A stretch of DNA of 64,000 bases from Olsenella sp. An270 (GTDB lineage Bacteria > Actinomycetota > Coriobacteriia > Coriobacteriales > Atopobiaceae), in assembly GCF_002159735.1 (NCBI RefSeq), contig NZ_NFJF01000001.1, positions 310,001 to 374,000 on the forward strand. Direction: 5' to 3'. Numbering within the stretch: position 1 is the stretch's first letter; each line of letters opens with the position of its first letter. Of this stretch, positions 16,600 through 24,435 are shown piece by piece. A program made the translations under genes and the position numbers. The notes under the pieces are model-generated. The model saw only the letters and a program-made list of their open reading frames with translations. It ran no database searches and was not told where the DNA came from.

Positions 16600-17598
16600 A
16601 TGGCCGTGAGCCTCACCGGACGTCACTTCCTCAAGCTCCTCGACTTCACGCCCGAGGAGATCCGTTACCTGCTCGACCTCTCGGCGGACCTCAAGGCGAA
16701 GAAGCACGCCGGGGAGCCGCATCGCTACCTCGAGGGCAAGAACGTCGCCCTCATCTTTGAGAAGACCTCCACGCGCACGCGCTGCGCGTTCGAGGTCGGT
16801 GCCGCCGACCTCGGCATGCACGCCGTCTATCTTGATCCCTCCGCGAGCCAGATCGGCAAGAAGGAGTCCATCGCCGACACCGCCCGCGTCCTCGGCCGCA
16901 TGTTCGACGGCATCGAGTACCGCGGCTACGGGCAGGAGCGCGTCGAGGAGCTCGCCGAGTACGCCGGCGTGCCGGTCTGGAACGGCCTCACCACCGAGTT
17001 CCACCCCACGCAGATGATCGCCGACGTCCTCACGATGGAGGAGGAGTTTGGTCGCGACGGCATGAGGGGCCGCAAGGTGACCTTCATGGGAGACGCCGGC
17101 AACAATGTTGGCAACTCCCTCATGGTCGTGTGCGCCAAGCTCGGCATCGACTTCTGCGCCTGCGGCCCTGCCGAGCAGATGCCCGACGCCCAGCTCGTCG
17201 AGACGTGCCGCGAGGTCGCTGCGCAGACGGGCGCCACGATCACGCTCACGCCCGACGTCGACGAGGGCGTGGGCGGCGCAAGCGTCGTCTACACCGACAT
17301 CTGGGTCTCGATGGGGGAGAGTGCCGACCTCTGGGGCGAGCGCATCCGCCTGCTCTCCCCGTACCAGGTCACGACCGAGCTCATGGCCAAGGCCGCTCCC
17401 GACGCCATCTTCATGCACTGCCTGCCGAGCTTCCACGACCGCAAGACCACGATCGGCGAGGAGGTCTTCCAGAAGTTCGGCCTGCCCGAGCTCGAGGTGA
17501 CCGACGAGGTCTTTGAGGGCCCGCGCAGCCGCGTCTTCGACGAGGCTGAGAACCGCCTGCACTCCATCAAGGCCGTGATGCTCGCGACGCTGCGGTAG
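16600..17598 (+). CDS. arcB: Ornithine carbamoyltransferase
   Basis: Catalyses ornithine + carbamoyl-phosphate to citrulline, or the reverse phosphorolysis. Next to arcA the catabolic direction is likely. The 332 residues carry the carbamoyl-phosphate loop [14 protein letters not shown], the lid region [12 protein letters not shown], and the ornithine site HCLPSFHD. The trimeric family is normally 310-340 aa, so the gene is intact. Start at ATG 16600 follows AAGGGAGAA. An anabolic ArgF role cannot be excluded, since no other arg gene is visible. Confidence 0.95.
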   Translation: MAVSLTGRHFLKLLDFTPEEIRYLLDLSADLKAKKHAGEPHRYLEGKNVALIFEKTSTRTRCAFEVGAADLGMHAVYLDPSASQIGKKESIADTARVLGRMFDGIEYRGYGQERVEELAEYAGVPVWNGLTTEFHPTQMIADVLTMEEEFGRDGMRGRKVTFMGDAGNNVGNSLMVVCAKLGIDFCACGPAEQMPDAQLVETCREVAAQTGATITLTPDVDEGVGGASVVYTDIWVSMGESADLWGERIRLLSPYQVTTELMAKAAPDAIFMHCLPSFHDRKTTIGEEVFQKFGLPELEVTDEVFEGPRSRVFDEAENRLHSIKAVMLATLR

Positions 17599-17620
17599 CT
17601 TTGAGCTTGTGATTCGTACG

Positions 17621-17761
17621 TGCGGGTTCCGGACGGTTTAGCGCTTCAAACCGACCGGAGCCCGCACGTTTCATTTGTGCATGCGTGTTTTGGACGAAAT
17701 TTGCCGAGAAACCGTCCGGAACCTGCACGCAGTGCCAAGAGGTGCGGATTCCGGACGGTTT
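17621..17761. repeat. Four-copy 20-bp repeat in alternating orientation
   Basis: The motif GTGCGGGTTCCGGACGGTTT occurs at about 17620-17639 (+), 17648-17668 (-, two mismatches), 17709-17729 (-) and 17742-17761 (+). A strongly degenerate copy lies near 17680-17702. The first pair makes a hairpin with an 8-nt loop. The block fills the 193-bp gap between the convergent arcB and trpS genes, so it may stop transcription from both sides; T-runs are weak. Confidence 0.75.
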
Positions 17762-17791
17762 AGTTTCGGGATAGACGCTTTGAACGTTGGT

Positions 17792-18841
17792 TTAGTACAC
17801 CATGCCCATGGCCTCGCGGACCTCGTCGAGGGTCGCGGCGGCGATCTCACGGGCGCGACGGTTGCCCTCGTGGAGGACGTCGGCGACGTAGTCCATGTCC
17901 TTCGCAATCTCCTCGCGGCGCTCGCGGATGGGGGCGAAGTAGCCGTTGACCGCCTCGGTGACCACGCGCTTGAGCTGGCCCGCGCCGCCCATGCCGATCT
18001 CCTCGGCGATCTCGCGCGGGTTGCGGCCGCTGCAGATGCCGGCCGTGGTGAGAAGGCCAGAGACCTCGGGGCGGTTCTCGGGGTCAAAGGTGATCATGCG
18101 CTCGGAGTCGCTCCGTGACTTCTTGATGAGCCTGGCGGTCTCCTCCGCGGTCATGGAGATGGAGATCGCGTTGCCGTAGGACTTGCTCATCTTGCGACCG
18201 TCAAGGCCCGGGAGCAACGGCGTCGAGGTGAGAAGCCCCGTGACGTCGGGGAAGACCCTTCCGTAGCGCTCGTTGAAGCGACGGGCGATCTTGGAGGTGA
18301 TCTCGATGTGGGGGAGCTGGTCGCGGCCCACGGGCACGATGTTGCCCTTGCAGAAGAGGATGTCGCAGGCCTGGTGCACGGGATAGGTGAGGAGCAGCCC
18401 CGTGAGCGCGTGGCCCGAGGCCTCCTGCTCGGCCTTGACCGTGGGGTTGCGCTCCATCTCGGCCTCGGTCACGAGGGAGAGGAAGGGGAGCATGAGCTGG
18501 TTGAGCTCGGGGACGGCAGAGTGCGTGAAGATCATCGTCTTGGCCGGGTCGATGCCGCACGCCAGGTAGTCGATGACCATGTTGTAGACGTTGTCGCGGA
18601 TGTGCTCGGTCGTGTCGCGGTCGGTGATGACCTGGTAGTCCGCGATGATGACGTTGGTGCGCACGCCCATGTCCTGCAGGCGAACGCGGTCGACGAGCGT
18701 GCCAAAGTAGTGACCCAGGTGCAGGCGCCCCGTCGGGCGGTCGCCCGTGAGCATCGTGTACTTCTCGGGGTGGACGAGAAGGTCGGCGTGGACCTCGTCG
18801 CTCTTGCGCTTTGCTGCCTCGTAGCTACCCTCGTTGGGCAT
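17792..18841 (-). CDS. trpS: Tryptophanyl-tRNA synthetase
   Basis: Charges tRNA-Trp with tryptophan. Class I synthetase with the HIGH-like motif in TGRLHLGHYFG and the KMSKS loop in GRKMSKSYGN. Further family blocks are ADYQVITDRD and YPVHQACDILF. The 349-aa length is normal. A clean GGAGGA sits five bases before the ATG. It is monocistronic, with no room for a T-box leader: the divergent gene is only 139 bp away. Confidence 0.97.
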   Translation of the reverse strand: MPNEGSYEAAKRKSDEVHADLLVHPEKYTMLTGDRPTGRLHLGHYFGTLVDRVRLQDMGVRTNVIIADYQVITDRDTTEHIRDNVYNMVIDYLACGIDPAKTMIFTHSAVPELNQLMLPFLSLVTEAEMERNPTVKAEQEASGHALTGLLLTYPVHQACDILFCKGNIVPVGRDQLPHIEITSKIARRFNERYGRVFPDVTGLLTSTPLLPGLDGRKMSKSYGNAISISMTAEETARLIKKSRSDSERMITFDPENRPEVSGLLTTAGICSGRNPREIAEEIGMGGAGQLKRVVTEAVNGYFAPIRERREEIAKDMDYVADVLHEGNRRAREIAAATLDEVREAMGMVY

Positions 18842-18939
18842 GTGCTCCTCCGTTCCTCGCGCTCGCGCGCGGATGATTCAACCAGTCACCCATGGTACGG
18901 CAAAGACGTTCGAGTTGCGAATGGTCGACCGACAAACAC

Positions 18940-18948
18940 TGTTAGAAT
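18940..18948 (+). promoter_or_regulatory. Extended -10 promoter of the cyclo-ligase gene
   Basis: TGTTAGAAT (TGn plus TAGAAT), about 33 bp before the start. This is the same extended -10 form as upstream of glf and the peptidylprolyl isomerase gene. No convincing -35. Confidence 0.5.
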
Positions 18949-18980
18949 GATGGGGCCAGCGACAGACGGGAGGGGGCGCC

Positions 18981-19583
18981 TTGGCTAGCTCATACGGAAC
19001 GGATGCCGACAAGAGCTCTCTGAGGAGCAACTACCTCGCCGTGCGCAGGAACATCCCCGAGAGGACCCGCTTCGAGAGCGACTCTTCCATCGAGAGCGCG
19101 CTCATGGCCTTCCCGCTCTTTGCCTGTGCCCCTCTTGTGCTCACCTACGTGTCGCTGGGCGCCGAGGTGGGCACCCACGCCCTTATCGACCGCCTGCTCG
19201 CCGCGGGACGTCGCGTGGCCGTGCCGCGCGTCGACCTCGCCTCGAAGGACATGACCTTCCATGAGATCGGCTCCCTCGACGAGCTCTCCCCGGGGGTCAT
19301 GGGCATCCTCGAGCCGGGCGAGGACGCGCCCGCCCTCGTCGAGCCTGCGCAGCTCGTGGGCTCCGTATGTCTCGTTCCGGGACTCGTTTTCGACGGGGCT
19401 GGGCATCGCGTGGGCTATGGCGGGGGTTACTACGACCGGTTCCTCGCCTTCTACCCCGGCGACAAGATCGGTCTCGCGCGCACCACGATGATCTCCTCGA
19501 ACCCGCTCCCGGTCGACGGGCATGACGTTCCCGTCGACTTCATCGCCACAGAGAGTGCGGTCTGGAACTGTCGCGGGCTCTAG
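18981..19583 (+). CDS. 5-formyltetrahydrofolate cyclo-ligase
   Basis: ATP-dependent conversion of 5-formyl-THF to 5,10-methenyl-THF, recycling a storage folate. The 200-aa protein has the family Lys/Arg-rich N-terminus (SLRSNYLAVRRNIP), the central strands of VLTYVSLGAEVGT, and the diagnostic C-terminal GYGGGYYDRFLAFYPG. Translation starts at TTG 18981, set by the strong GGGAGGGGG just upstream; there is no in-frame ATG at a suitable place. It ends 16 bp from the convergent dehydroquinase gene. Confidence 0.92.
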   Translation: MASSYGTDADKSSLRSNYLAVRRNIPERTRFESDSSIESALMAFPLFACAPLVLTYVSLGAEVGTHALIDRLLAAGRRVAVPRVDLASKDMTFHEIGSLDELSPGVMGILEPGEDAPALVEPAQLVGSVCLVPGLVFDGAGHRVGYGGGYYDRFLAFYPGDKIGLARTTMISSNPLPVDGHDVPVDFIATESAVWNCRGL

Positions 19584-19599
19584 CCTTCCGGCGGGGCGG

Positions 19600-20553
19600 C
19601 TACAGCCCGACGTGGGCGGCGAGGTCGAGGATGGCCTTGCGGTAGCCCTCGATTCCCATTCCCGACACGGTCTCGAAGCATGCGGCGCGGATGTAGGAGA
19701 TCCTGCGGAACTCCTCGCGCTCGTCGACGTTCGAGATGTGGACCTCGACCATCGGGAGCCCCACGGCGCGCGCGGCGTCGAGGATCGCGATCGAGGTGTG
19801 CGTGTAGGCGCCGGGGTTGATGACGATGCCGGCATAGCTCCCGTACGCGTCCTGGATGGCGTCGATGAGGTCACCCTCGTGGTTTGACTGGAAGCAGGTG
19901 CACTCGGCGAAGCCCGCCTCCTCGGCGGCGTCGTGGCATAGCTTGAGCATGGACCGGTAGGAGTCGTGGCCGTAGATCTCGGGCTCGCGGATGCCGAGCA
20001 TGTTGATGTTGGGGCCGTTGATGACGAGCACGCGCGCCGGCGCGTCCGGGGACGGCGCCGAGGATTCCTCGGTGTCCGCGTCTGGGTCGACGACTTCGGC
20101 CGCGTCAGCGCCCGCCGCGGCGGGGCCCATCATGTCGAGGAGGCTGACGAGGTCGTCGACCGACTCGTCGGGAGCTCCGACGCCCTCGTCGACCTCGCTC
20201 TGGACGATTGCGGCGTCGCGGAGCGGGTTCTGGGAGATGTGCACGTGCAGGGGGGAGGCCACGGCACCGACGGGGCCGACGAAGGCCTCTCCCGTCCCCT
20301 CGACGCCCGTGAGCCGCGAGAGCGCCTCGTGGACCGCCTCGACCTTTCCGGGGCCGAACACGACCTCGATCCCGTTCTCGCCCCGGCGGAAGAAGCCGAG
20401 CACGCCGCGCGCCGCGGAGAGCTGGTCGGTGTCCACCAAGGACGGGTCCTGCGTGAGAATCCTCAGACGGGTCATGCAGATGTCATTGGCAGTGACGTTG
20501 CCCTTGCCGCCGACGGCGGCGAGGACCTCCTCTGCTATCTGCTCTCTGTCCAC
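19600..20553 (-). CDS. aroQ: PTS EIIB domain fused to type II 3-dehydroquinate dehydratase
   Basis: The C-terminal ~150 residues are a complete type II dehydroquinase (3-dehydroquinate to 3-dehydroshikimate): VLVINGPNINMLGIREPEIYG with catalytic Tyr, QSNHEGDLIDAIQ, INPGAYTHTS, VEVHISNVDEREEFR. The N-terminal ~85 residues match a glucose-family PTS EIIB domain: NDICMTRLRI, with the phosphorylatable Cys at residue 26, then GVLGFFRRGENGIEVVFGPGKVEAV. An Asp/Ala-rich linker of about 80 residues joins them. The domain is normally membrane-transporter-linked, and no EIIC or EIIA is nearby. Start GTG 20553 follows AAGGGG; a longer start at 20610 is possible. Last gene of the aro cluster. Confidence 0.9.
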   Translation of the reverse strand: MDREQIAEEVLAAVGGKGNVTANDICMTRLRILTQDPSLVDTDQLSAARGVLGFFRRGENGIEVVFGPGKVEAVHEALSRLTGVEGTGEAFVGPVGAVASPLHVHISQNPLRDAAIVQSEVDEGVGAPDESVDDLVSLLDMMGPAAAGADAAEVVDPDADTEESSAPSPDAPARVLVINGPNINMLGIREPEIYGHDSYRSMLKLCHDAAEEAGFAECTCFQSNHEGDLIDAIQDAYGSYAGIVINPGAYTHTSIAILDAARAVGLPMVEVHISNVDEREEFRRISYIRAACFETVSGMGIEGYRKAILDLAAHVGL

Positions 20554-20731
20554 GTCGCGACCCCTTCGTCGTCGAATCGCAAGTGGGAGCCCCGTCTCCT
20601 CACTCAGCACGTCCTGCAGTCATATCGCGTGAGAGTATACGGGCCGCCCGCTCACGGGCACGCCACTCCGCCGAGTGGTGTCGCAGACGGCGAGAAATGC
20701 GTCGGAGTTGTGACGCAAACGGGACGCGAGC

Positions 20732-22024
20732 CTAGAGGCCCAGAAGCTCGCGGACGGCTGCGGCGTCGCCGGCGGCGCTTCCCGTGCACCGCAGCGTCAC
20801 GTCGGCCCACGCGCGATAGAGCCCCATCCGCTCCGCTGCGAGCCGCTCCACGCCGCGTGCGCGCGACATGGGCCTGCCGTCCGAGCTGAGCTCGTCCAGC
20901 GGCCGGTCGAGAAGGACGATCCTGCCGTTCTGGCGCAGGAGGTCGTGGTTCTCGGGCCGTGTGACCACGCCCCCGCCGCAGGCGATGACGAGGCCCGAGC
21001 GGGCTCCGTAGCGTCGGACGACCTCGGTCTCGAGCGTGCGGAAGCTCGCCTCGCCGTCCTGCTCGATGATCTGTGCGGGGCTGCGCCCAAACTCGATCTT
21101 TAGCGCGTCGTCGAGGTCGACGAGGGGGCGGCCGAGGAGACGGGCCAGCTCGCGTCCGCAGCTCGTCTTGCCCGCCCCGGGCATCCCGATCAAGACGACG
21201 TTCTCCGCCTGACCGGCGATCTGTCGCTCGACCTCGGTGACGAGGGAGTCGTCGAGGTCGCGTCCCTGAAAGAGCTCGCTTGCGTAGAGCGCCTGGGCGA
21301 CGAGCATCGCGAGGCCGCTCTCGGCGGGCAGGCCGAGGCGCTCGGCGGCGAGGACGAGGCCGGTACGCGTGGGGTTGTAGACGACGTCGAGGACGCCCCT
21401 GAGGCCCCCGAGCGCGGCGAGGTCCCCCTCGGGGACGGGGGACGCCGGGCACTCGGGAAACATGCCGACCGGGGTCGTGTTGACGAGAAGGACCGCGTCG
21501 GCGTGACGCTCGACGAGCGTGTCGTAGGTCTCGGTTCCGGAGCGGGAGATGACGACGGATTCCGCCCCCACCGTGTTGGAGAGAGCGTCGACGACGGCCT
21601 GGCTCGCTCCGCCGCTTCCGAGGACGATGACCTTCTCGCCCTCGAGCAGCTCGCGCGGCGACGCCCCGATACGCTCGCGACAGAAGCGGGAGAGCATCCA
21701 TGCGAAGCCGAGCACGTCGGTGTTCTCGGCGACGATGGAGCCGTCCTCGGCGCGCACCAGGGTGTTTGCGGCACCGAGGCGCTCGACGGCGGCGGAGCGA
21801 ACGTCGGCCAGGCGCGCCGCCTCGCGCTTGTAGGGGATGGTCACGTTGAGGCCGCGCCACGAGCCCTGCCGGACGAAGGGAGCCAGCTCGTCGGGCTCGA
21901 GCTCGACGAGCCGATAGGGGGCCGATCCCAGGCGCTCGTGGATCTGCGCCGACCAGCTGTGGCCGAGCCTGCGTCCGACGAGGCCGTACGGTGCGTCGCC
22001 GAGGCCCTTCTCGGCCGCGCCCAC
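20732..22024 (-). CDS. aroE/aroK: Bifunctional shikimate dehydrogenase / shikimate kinase fusion
   Basis: Two consecutive shikimate-pathway enzymes in one 430-aa chain. Residues ~1-260 are AroE: RRLGHSWSAQIHERLG, NVTIPYKREA (catalytic Lys), GAANTLV, NTDVLGF (catalytic Asp region) and the NADP loop VLGSGGASQAVV. Residues ~262-430 are AroK: P-loop GMPGAGKTSCGREL, the shikimate and Mg site LVDLDDALK, GEASFRTLE, ACGGGVVT. The fusion would channel 3-dehydroshikimate to shikimate-3-phosphate. GTG start at 22024 lies one base after the pheA stop, so the two are coupled. No stop or frameshift interrupts the junction. Confidence 0.94.
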   Translation of the reverse strand: MGAAEKGLGDAPYGLVGRRLGHSWSAQIHERLGSAPYRLVELEPDELAPFVRQGSWRGLNVTIPYKREAARLADVRSAAVERLGAANTLVRAEDGSIVAENTDVLGFAWMLSRFCRERIGASPRELLEGEKVIVLGSGGASQAVVDALSNTVGAESVVISRSGTETYDTLVERHADAVLLVNTTPVGMFPECPASPVPEGDLAALGGLRGVLDVVYNPTRTGLVLAAERLGLPAESGLAMLVAQALYASELFQGRDLDDSLVTEVERQIAGQAENVVLIGMPGAGKTSCGRELARLLGRPLVDLDDALKIEFGRSPAQIIEQDGEASFRTLETEVVRRYGARSGLVIACGGGVVTRPENHDLLRQNGRIVLLDRPLDELSSDGRPMSRARGVERLAAERMGLYRAWADVTLRCTGSAAGDAAAVRELLGL

Positions 22025-22025
22025 G

Positions 22026-23177
22026 CTAGAGCACCTCCGCGTAGCTGCCGAGGTAGCGGCACTCCTGGCAGAGCCCGCCGATCGTCGCCATGAGGGAGGA
22101 AAACTCCGGGGCGGCGACGGGGCAGTCGAGCTCGAAGTAGAACATGAACTCGAAGTCACGCTCGGGGATGGGGCGGCTCTCGAGCTTGAGCAGGTTGATG
22201 TCGAGCGCGTAGAACTTGGCGAGCAGCTTGTAGAGCGAGCCGGGCTCGTGGGGGAGCACGATCATGAGCGAGGTGCGGTCAGCCCCGGGATAGATCTCCA
22301 GGTCGCGGGAGATGCACGCGAAGCGCGTGTAGTTGTTGTCGCGGTCCTGGACGCTCGAGGAGAGCACGTCGAGGCCGTAGAGGTCCGCGCACGGCAAGGA
22401 CGACAGCGCCGCCACGTCCGTCCGGCCCGACTCGGCGACGCGCTCGGCGGCGACGGCGGTGTTCTCGCAGACGTGCACCCGAACGTCCGGCAGGCCGGAG
22501 AGGAACTCCGCGCACTGGCCGATCGCCTGCTCGTGGCTGTAGATGTCCCGGATTTCGGAGAGGCGTGCTCCCGGGTTGGCGAGGAGGTTGTGGTCGACCT
22601 TCACGCGGGTGGTGCGGACGATGTGGAACGAGTTCTCCATCATGAGGTCGAACACCTGGCGGACGGAGCCGGCCGTGGAGTTCTCGAACGGGATGACGCC
22701 GTAGCGCGCGAGGCCCTGTCCCACGGCGCGGAAGACGCCGTCGAAGGTCGGTGCGTAGGAGATGGTGGGCCGGCGGAAGATCTTCTCGGCCGCGATCTGG
22801 GAGTAGGCGCCCTCCACACCCTGGCAGGAGACGCGAGCCGACGGCGGGAAGAGCTCGGGAGTCCGCTGGCGTGCGGCGGCGATGGCTCGCAGCGCGGCGT
22901 CGTCGGCGGTGTCGTCGAGAAGCTCGTGCTGCCGCGCCCGAGATGCCTCCATGAGGAGCTCCATCATGACCTGGGCGTAGGTGGCCAGGTCCTCGGGCAC
23001 GCGCTCGGCGGCGTCGGCGACCTTGGCGCGCTCGCGAGCTGGGTCGAAGATCCGCATCCCGCTCTCGCGCTTGTAGGCCGCGACCTCCTCCGCGACCGTC
23101 GTACGCTCCGCGAAGAGCTCGAAGATCCGGGAGTCTATCTCGTCGATTCGCCGTCTGAGGTCAGAGAGCTCTGCCAT
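22026..23177 (-). CDS. pheA: Bifunctional chorismate mutase / prephenate dehydratase
   Basis: Chorismate to prephenate, then to phenylpyruvate (383 aa). Residues 1-~90 are an AroQ-class chorismate mutase (ELSDLRRRIDEIDSRIFELFAER). Residues ~105-290 are the dehydratase (CQGVEGAYSQIAAEKIF, VIPFENSTAGSVRQVFDLM, IGQCAEFL). Residues ~300-380 are an ACT domain with the phenylalanine-binding GSLYKLL and LESRPIP, so feedback inhibition by Phe is expected. The ATG at 23177 follows AAGG. The 139-bp gap upstream, to aroC, holds a long hairpin. Confidence 0.96.
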   Translation of the reverse strand: MAELSDLRRRIDEIDSRIFELFAERTTVAEEVAAYKRESGMRIFDPARERAKVADAAERVPEDLATYAQVMMELLMEASRARQHELLDDTADDAALRAIAAARQRTPELFPPSARVSCQGVEGAYSQIAAEKIFRRPTISYAPTFDGVFRAVGQGLARYGVIPFENSTAGSVRQVFDLMMENSFHIVRTTRVKVDHNLLANPGARLSEIRDIYSHEQAIGQCAEFLSGLPDVRVHVCENTAVAAERVAESGRTDVAALSSLPCADLYGLDVLSSSVQDRDNNYTRFACISRDLEIYPGADRTSLMIVLPHEPGSLYKLLAKFYALDINLLKLESRPIPERDFEFMFYFELDCPVAAPEFSSLMATIGGLCQECRYLGSYAEVL

Positions 23178-23206
23178 GTGCTGCCTTTCGTACGTACCGG
23201 TAACGT

Positions 23207-23308
23207 GCCGCGTCGGACCGGCCGACCGGGTCCGGCGCTCAAACAGCTTGCCGAGAAGGACGCTCGGCAAGAACTCGCGGCGGACCCGGTCGGCCGGTCC
23301 GACGCGGC
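23207..23308. repeat. 102-bp nested inverted repeat between aroC and pheA
   Basis: Outer arms 23207-23234 and 23281-23308 are perfect 28-bp reverse complements. The loop contains a second perfect hairpin (CTTGCCGAG at 23247-23255 with CTCGGCAAG at 23263-23271). It occupies most of the aroC-pheA gap, 30 bp before the pheA start. It could attenuate or process the aro transcript. There is no T-run on the minus strand. Confidence 0.85.
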
Positions 23309-23316
23309 GTGCAAGC

Positions 23317-24435
23317 CTACTCAGCCGGCCAGGTGAGCAGGATGTCTGCCAGGCCGAGCGCGCAGACCGCCTCGACGACGGGAACCGCCCGCAGGACGGC
23401 GGTGGTGTCGTGACGACCGTGGACGCGCAGGGTCGCGGGCTCCATCGTCTGGAGGTCAACGGAGTCCTGGTCGACCATCACGCTCGAGATGGGCTTGAAC
23501 GCGCACCGCACGAGCACGGGCGCGCCGGTCGTGATGCCGCCGAGGATGCCGCCGGCGTTGTTGGTCCGTGGCGCGCACGTACCGTCGCGTACCTCGTAGG
23601 GGTCGTTGTTCTCGGTCCCGCGCATCCGCGCTGCGCCGAACCCGCGCCCAAACTCGACGCCCTTGACCGAGGGGATGCCAAAGAGGCCTCGCGCGAGGAC
23701 GTTCTCGACGCCGTCGAACATCGGGGAGCCGGAGCCGGCGGGCAGCCCCGTGGCGACGCACTCGACGACGCCGCCCACGGTGTCGCGCGCCGCGCGGGCG
23801 GCGAGCACGGCCTCGACCATGCGAGCCCCCGCGTCGGCGTCGATCGTGGGGATGCGTCGCCCGTCCGCCAGGGCCGCCATCTGCTCCGCGAGCTCGGCGT
23901 TTGCCGCGGGAGAGTTGTCAAGCGCCGAGAAGGGCGCGTCCTCGATTCCCGCGAGCTCCGCCACGTGCGCGCGCACGCTGACGCCCTGGCTCTCGAGCCA
24001 CTGGAGCGCGATGCCTCCGGCGACGCACAGCGGGGCGGTGAGCCTGCCCGAGAAGTGTCCGCCGCCGGGGACGTCCTGAGCCCCGTGCCACTTGGCCCAG
24101 GCGGCGAAGTCGGCGTGGCCCGGTCGCGGGACGGCGAGGATGTTGTCGTAGTCCCCAGAGCGGGTGTTCGTGTTCTCGATGATCGCCGCGAGCGGGGCCC
24201 CGCAGGTCTCGCCGTTCGGGTTGAGCCCGGACACGATCCTGGGCGCGTCCGGCTCCTTGCGCGGGGTGCCCCAGGGGTCCGACCCGGGCGCGCGGCGGGC
24301 GACGAAGGCGGCGAGCGCGCCGAGGTCGACCTTCATGCCGGAGGGAAGCCCCTCGACGACGCAGCCGACGGCGGGGGAGTGCGACTGCCCGAAGACGGTG
24401 ACGCGCAGCGTGGTTCCAAGCGTGGATGGCATCAT
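23317..24435 (-). CDS. aroC: Chorismate synthase
   Basis: Forms chorismate from EPSP using reduced FMN (372 aa). Family blocks are FGQSHSPAVGCVVEGLPSG (catalytic His), ARRAPGSDPWGTPRKE, NTNTRSGDYDN, RPGHADFAAWAKWHG, GGHFSGRLTAP, EGYG-type RARMRGTENND and GGILGGITTGAPV. The start ATG at 24435 overlaps the aroA stop (ATGA) and has GGGAGG directly upstream; the second ATG at 24432 is almost equally placed. Translational coupling to aroA is likely. Confidence 0.96.
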   Translation of the reverse strand: MMPSTLGTTLRVTVFGQSHSPAVGCVVEGLPSGMKVDLGALAAFVARRAPGSDPWGTPRKEPDAPRIVSGLNPNGETCGAPLAAIIENTNTRSGDYDNILAVPRPGHADFAAWAKWHGAQDVPGGGHFSGRLTAPLCVAGGIALQWLESQGVSVRAHVAELAGIEDAPFSALDNSPAANAELAEQMAALADGRRIPTIDADAGARMVEAVLAARAARDTVGGVVECVATGLPAGSGSPMFDGVENVLARGLFGIPSVKGVEFGRGFGAARMRGTENNDPYEVRDGTCAPRTNNAGGILGGITTGAPVLVRCAFKPISSVMVDQDSVDLQTMEPATLRVHGRHDTTAVLRAVPVVEAVCALGLADILLTWPAE

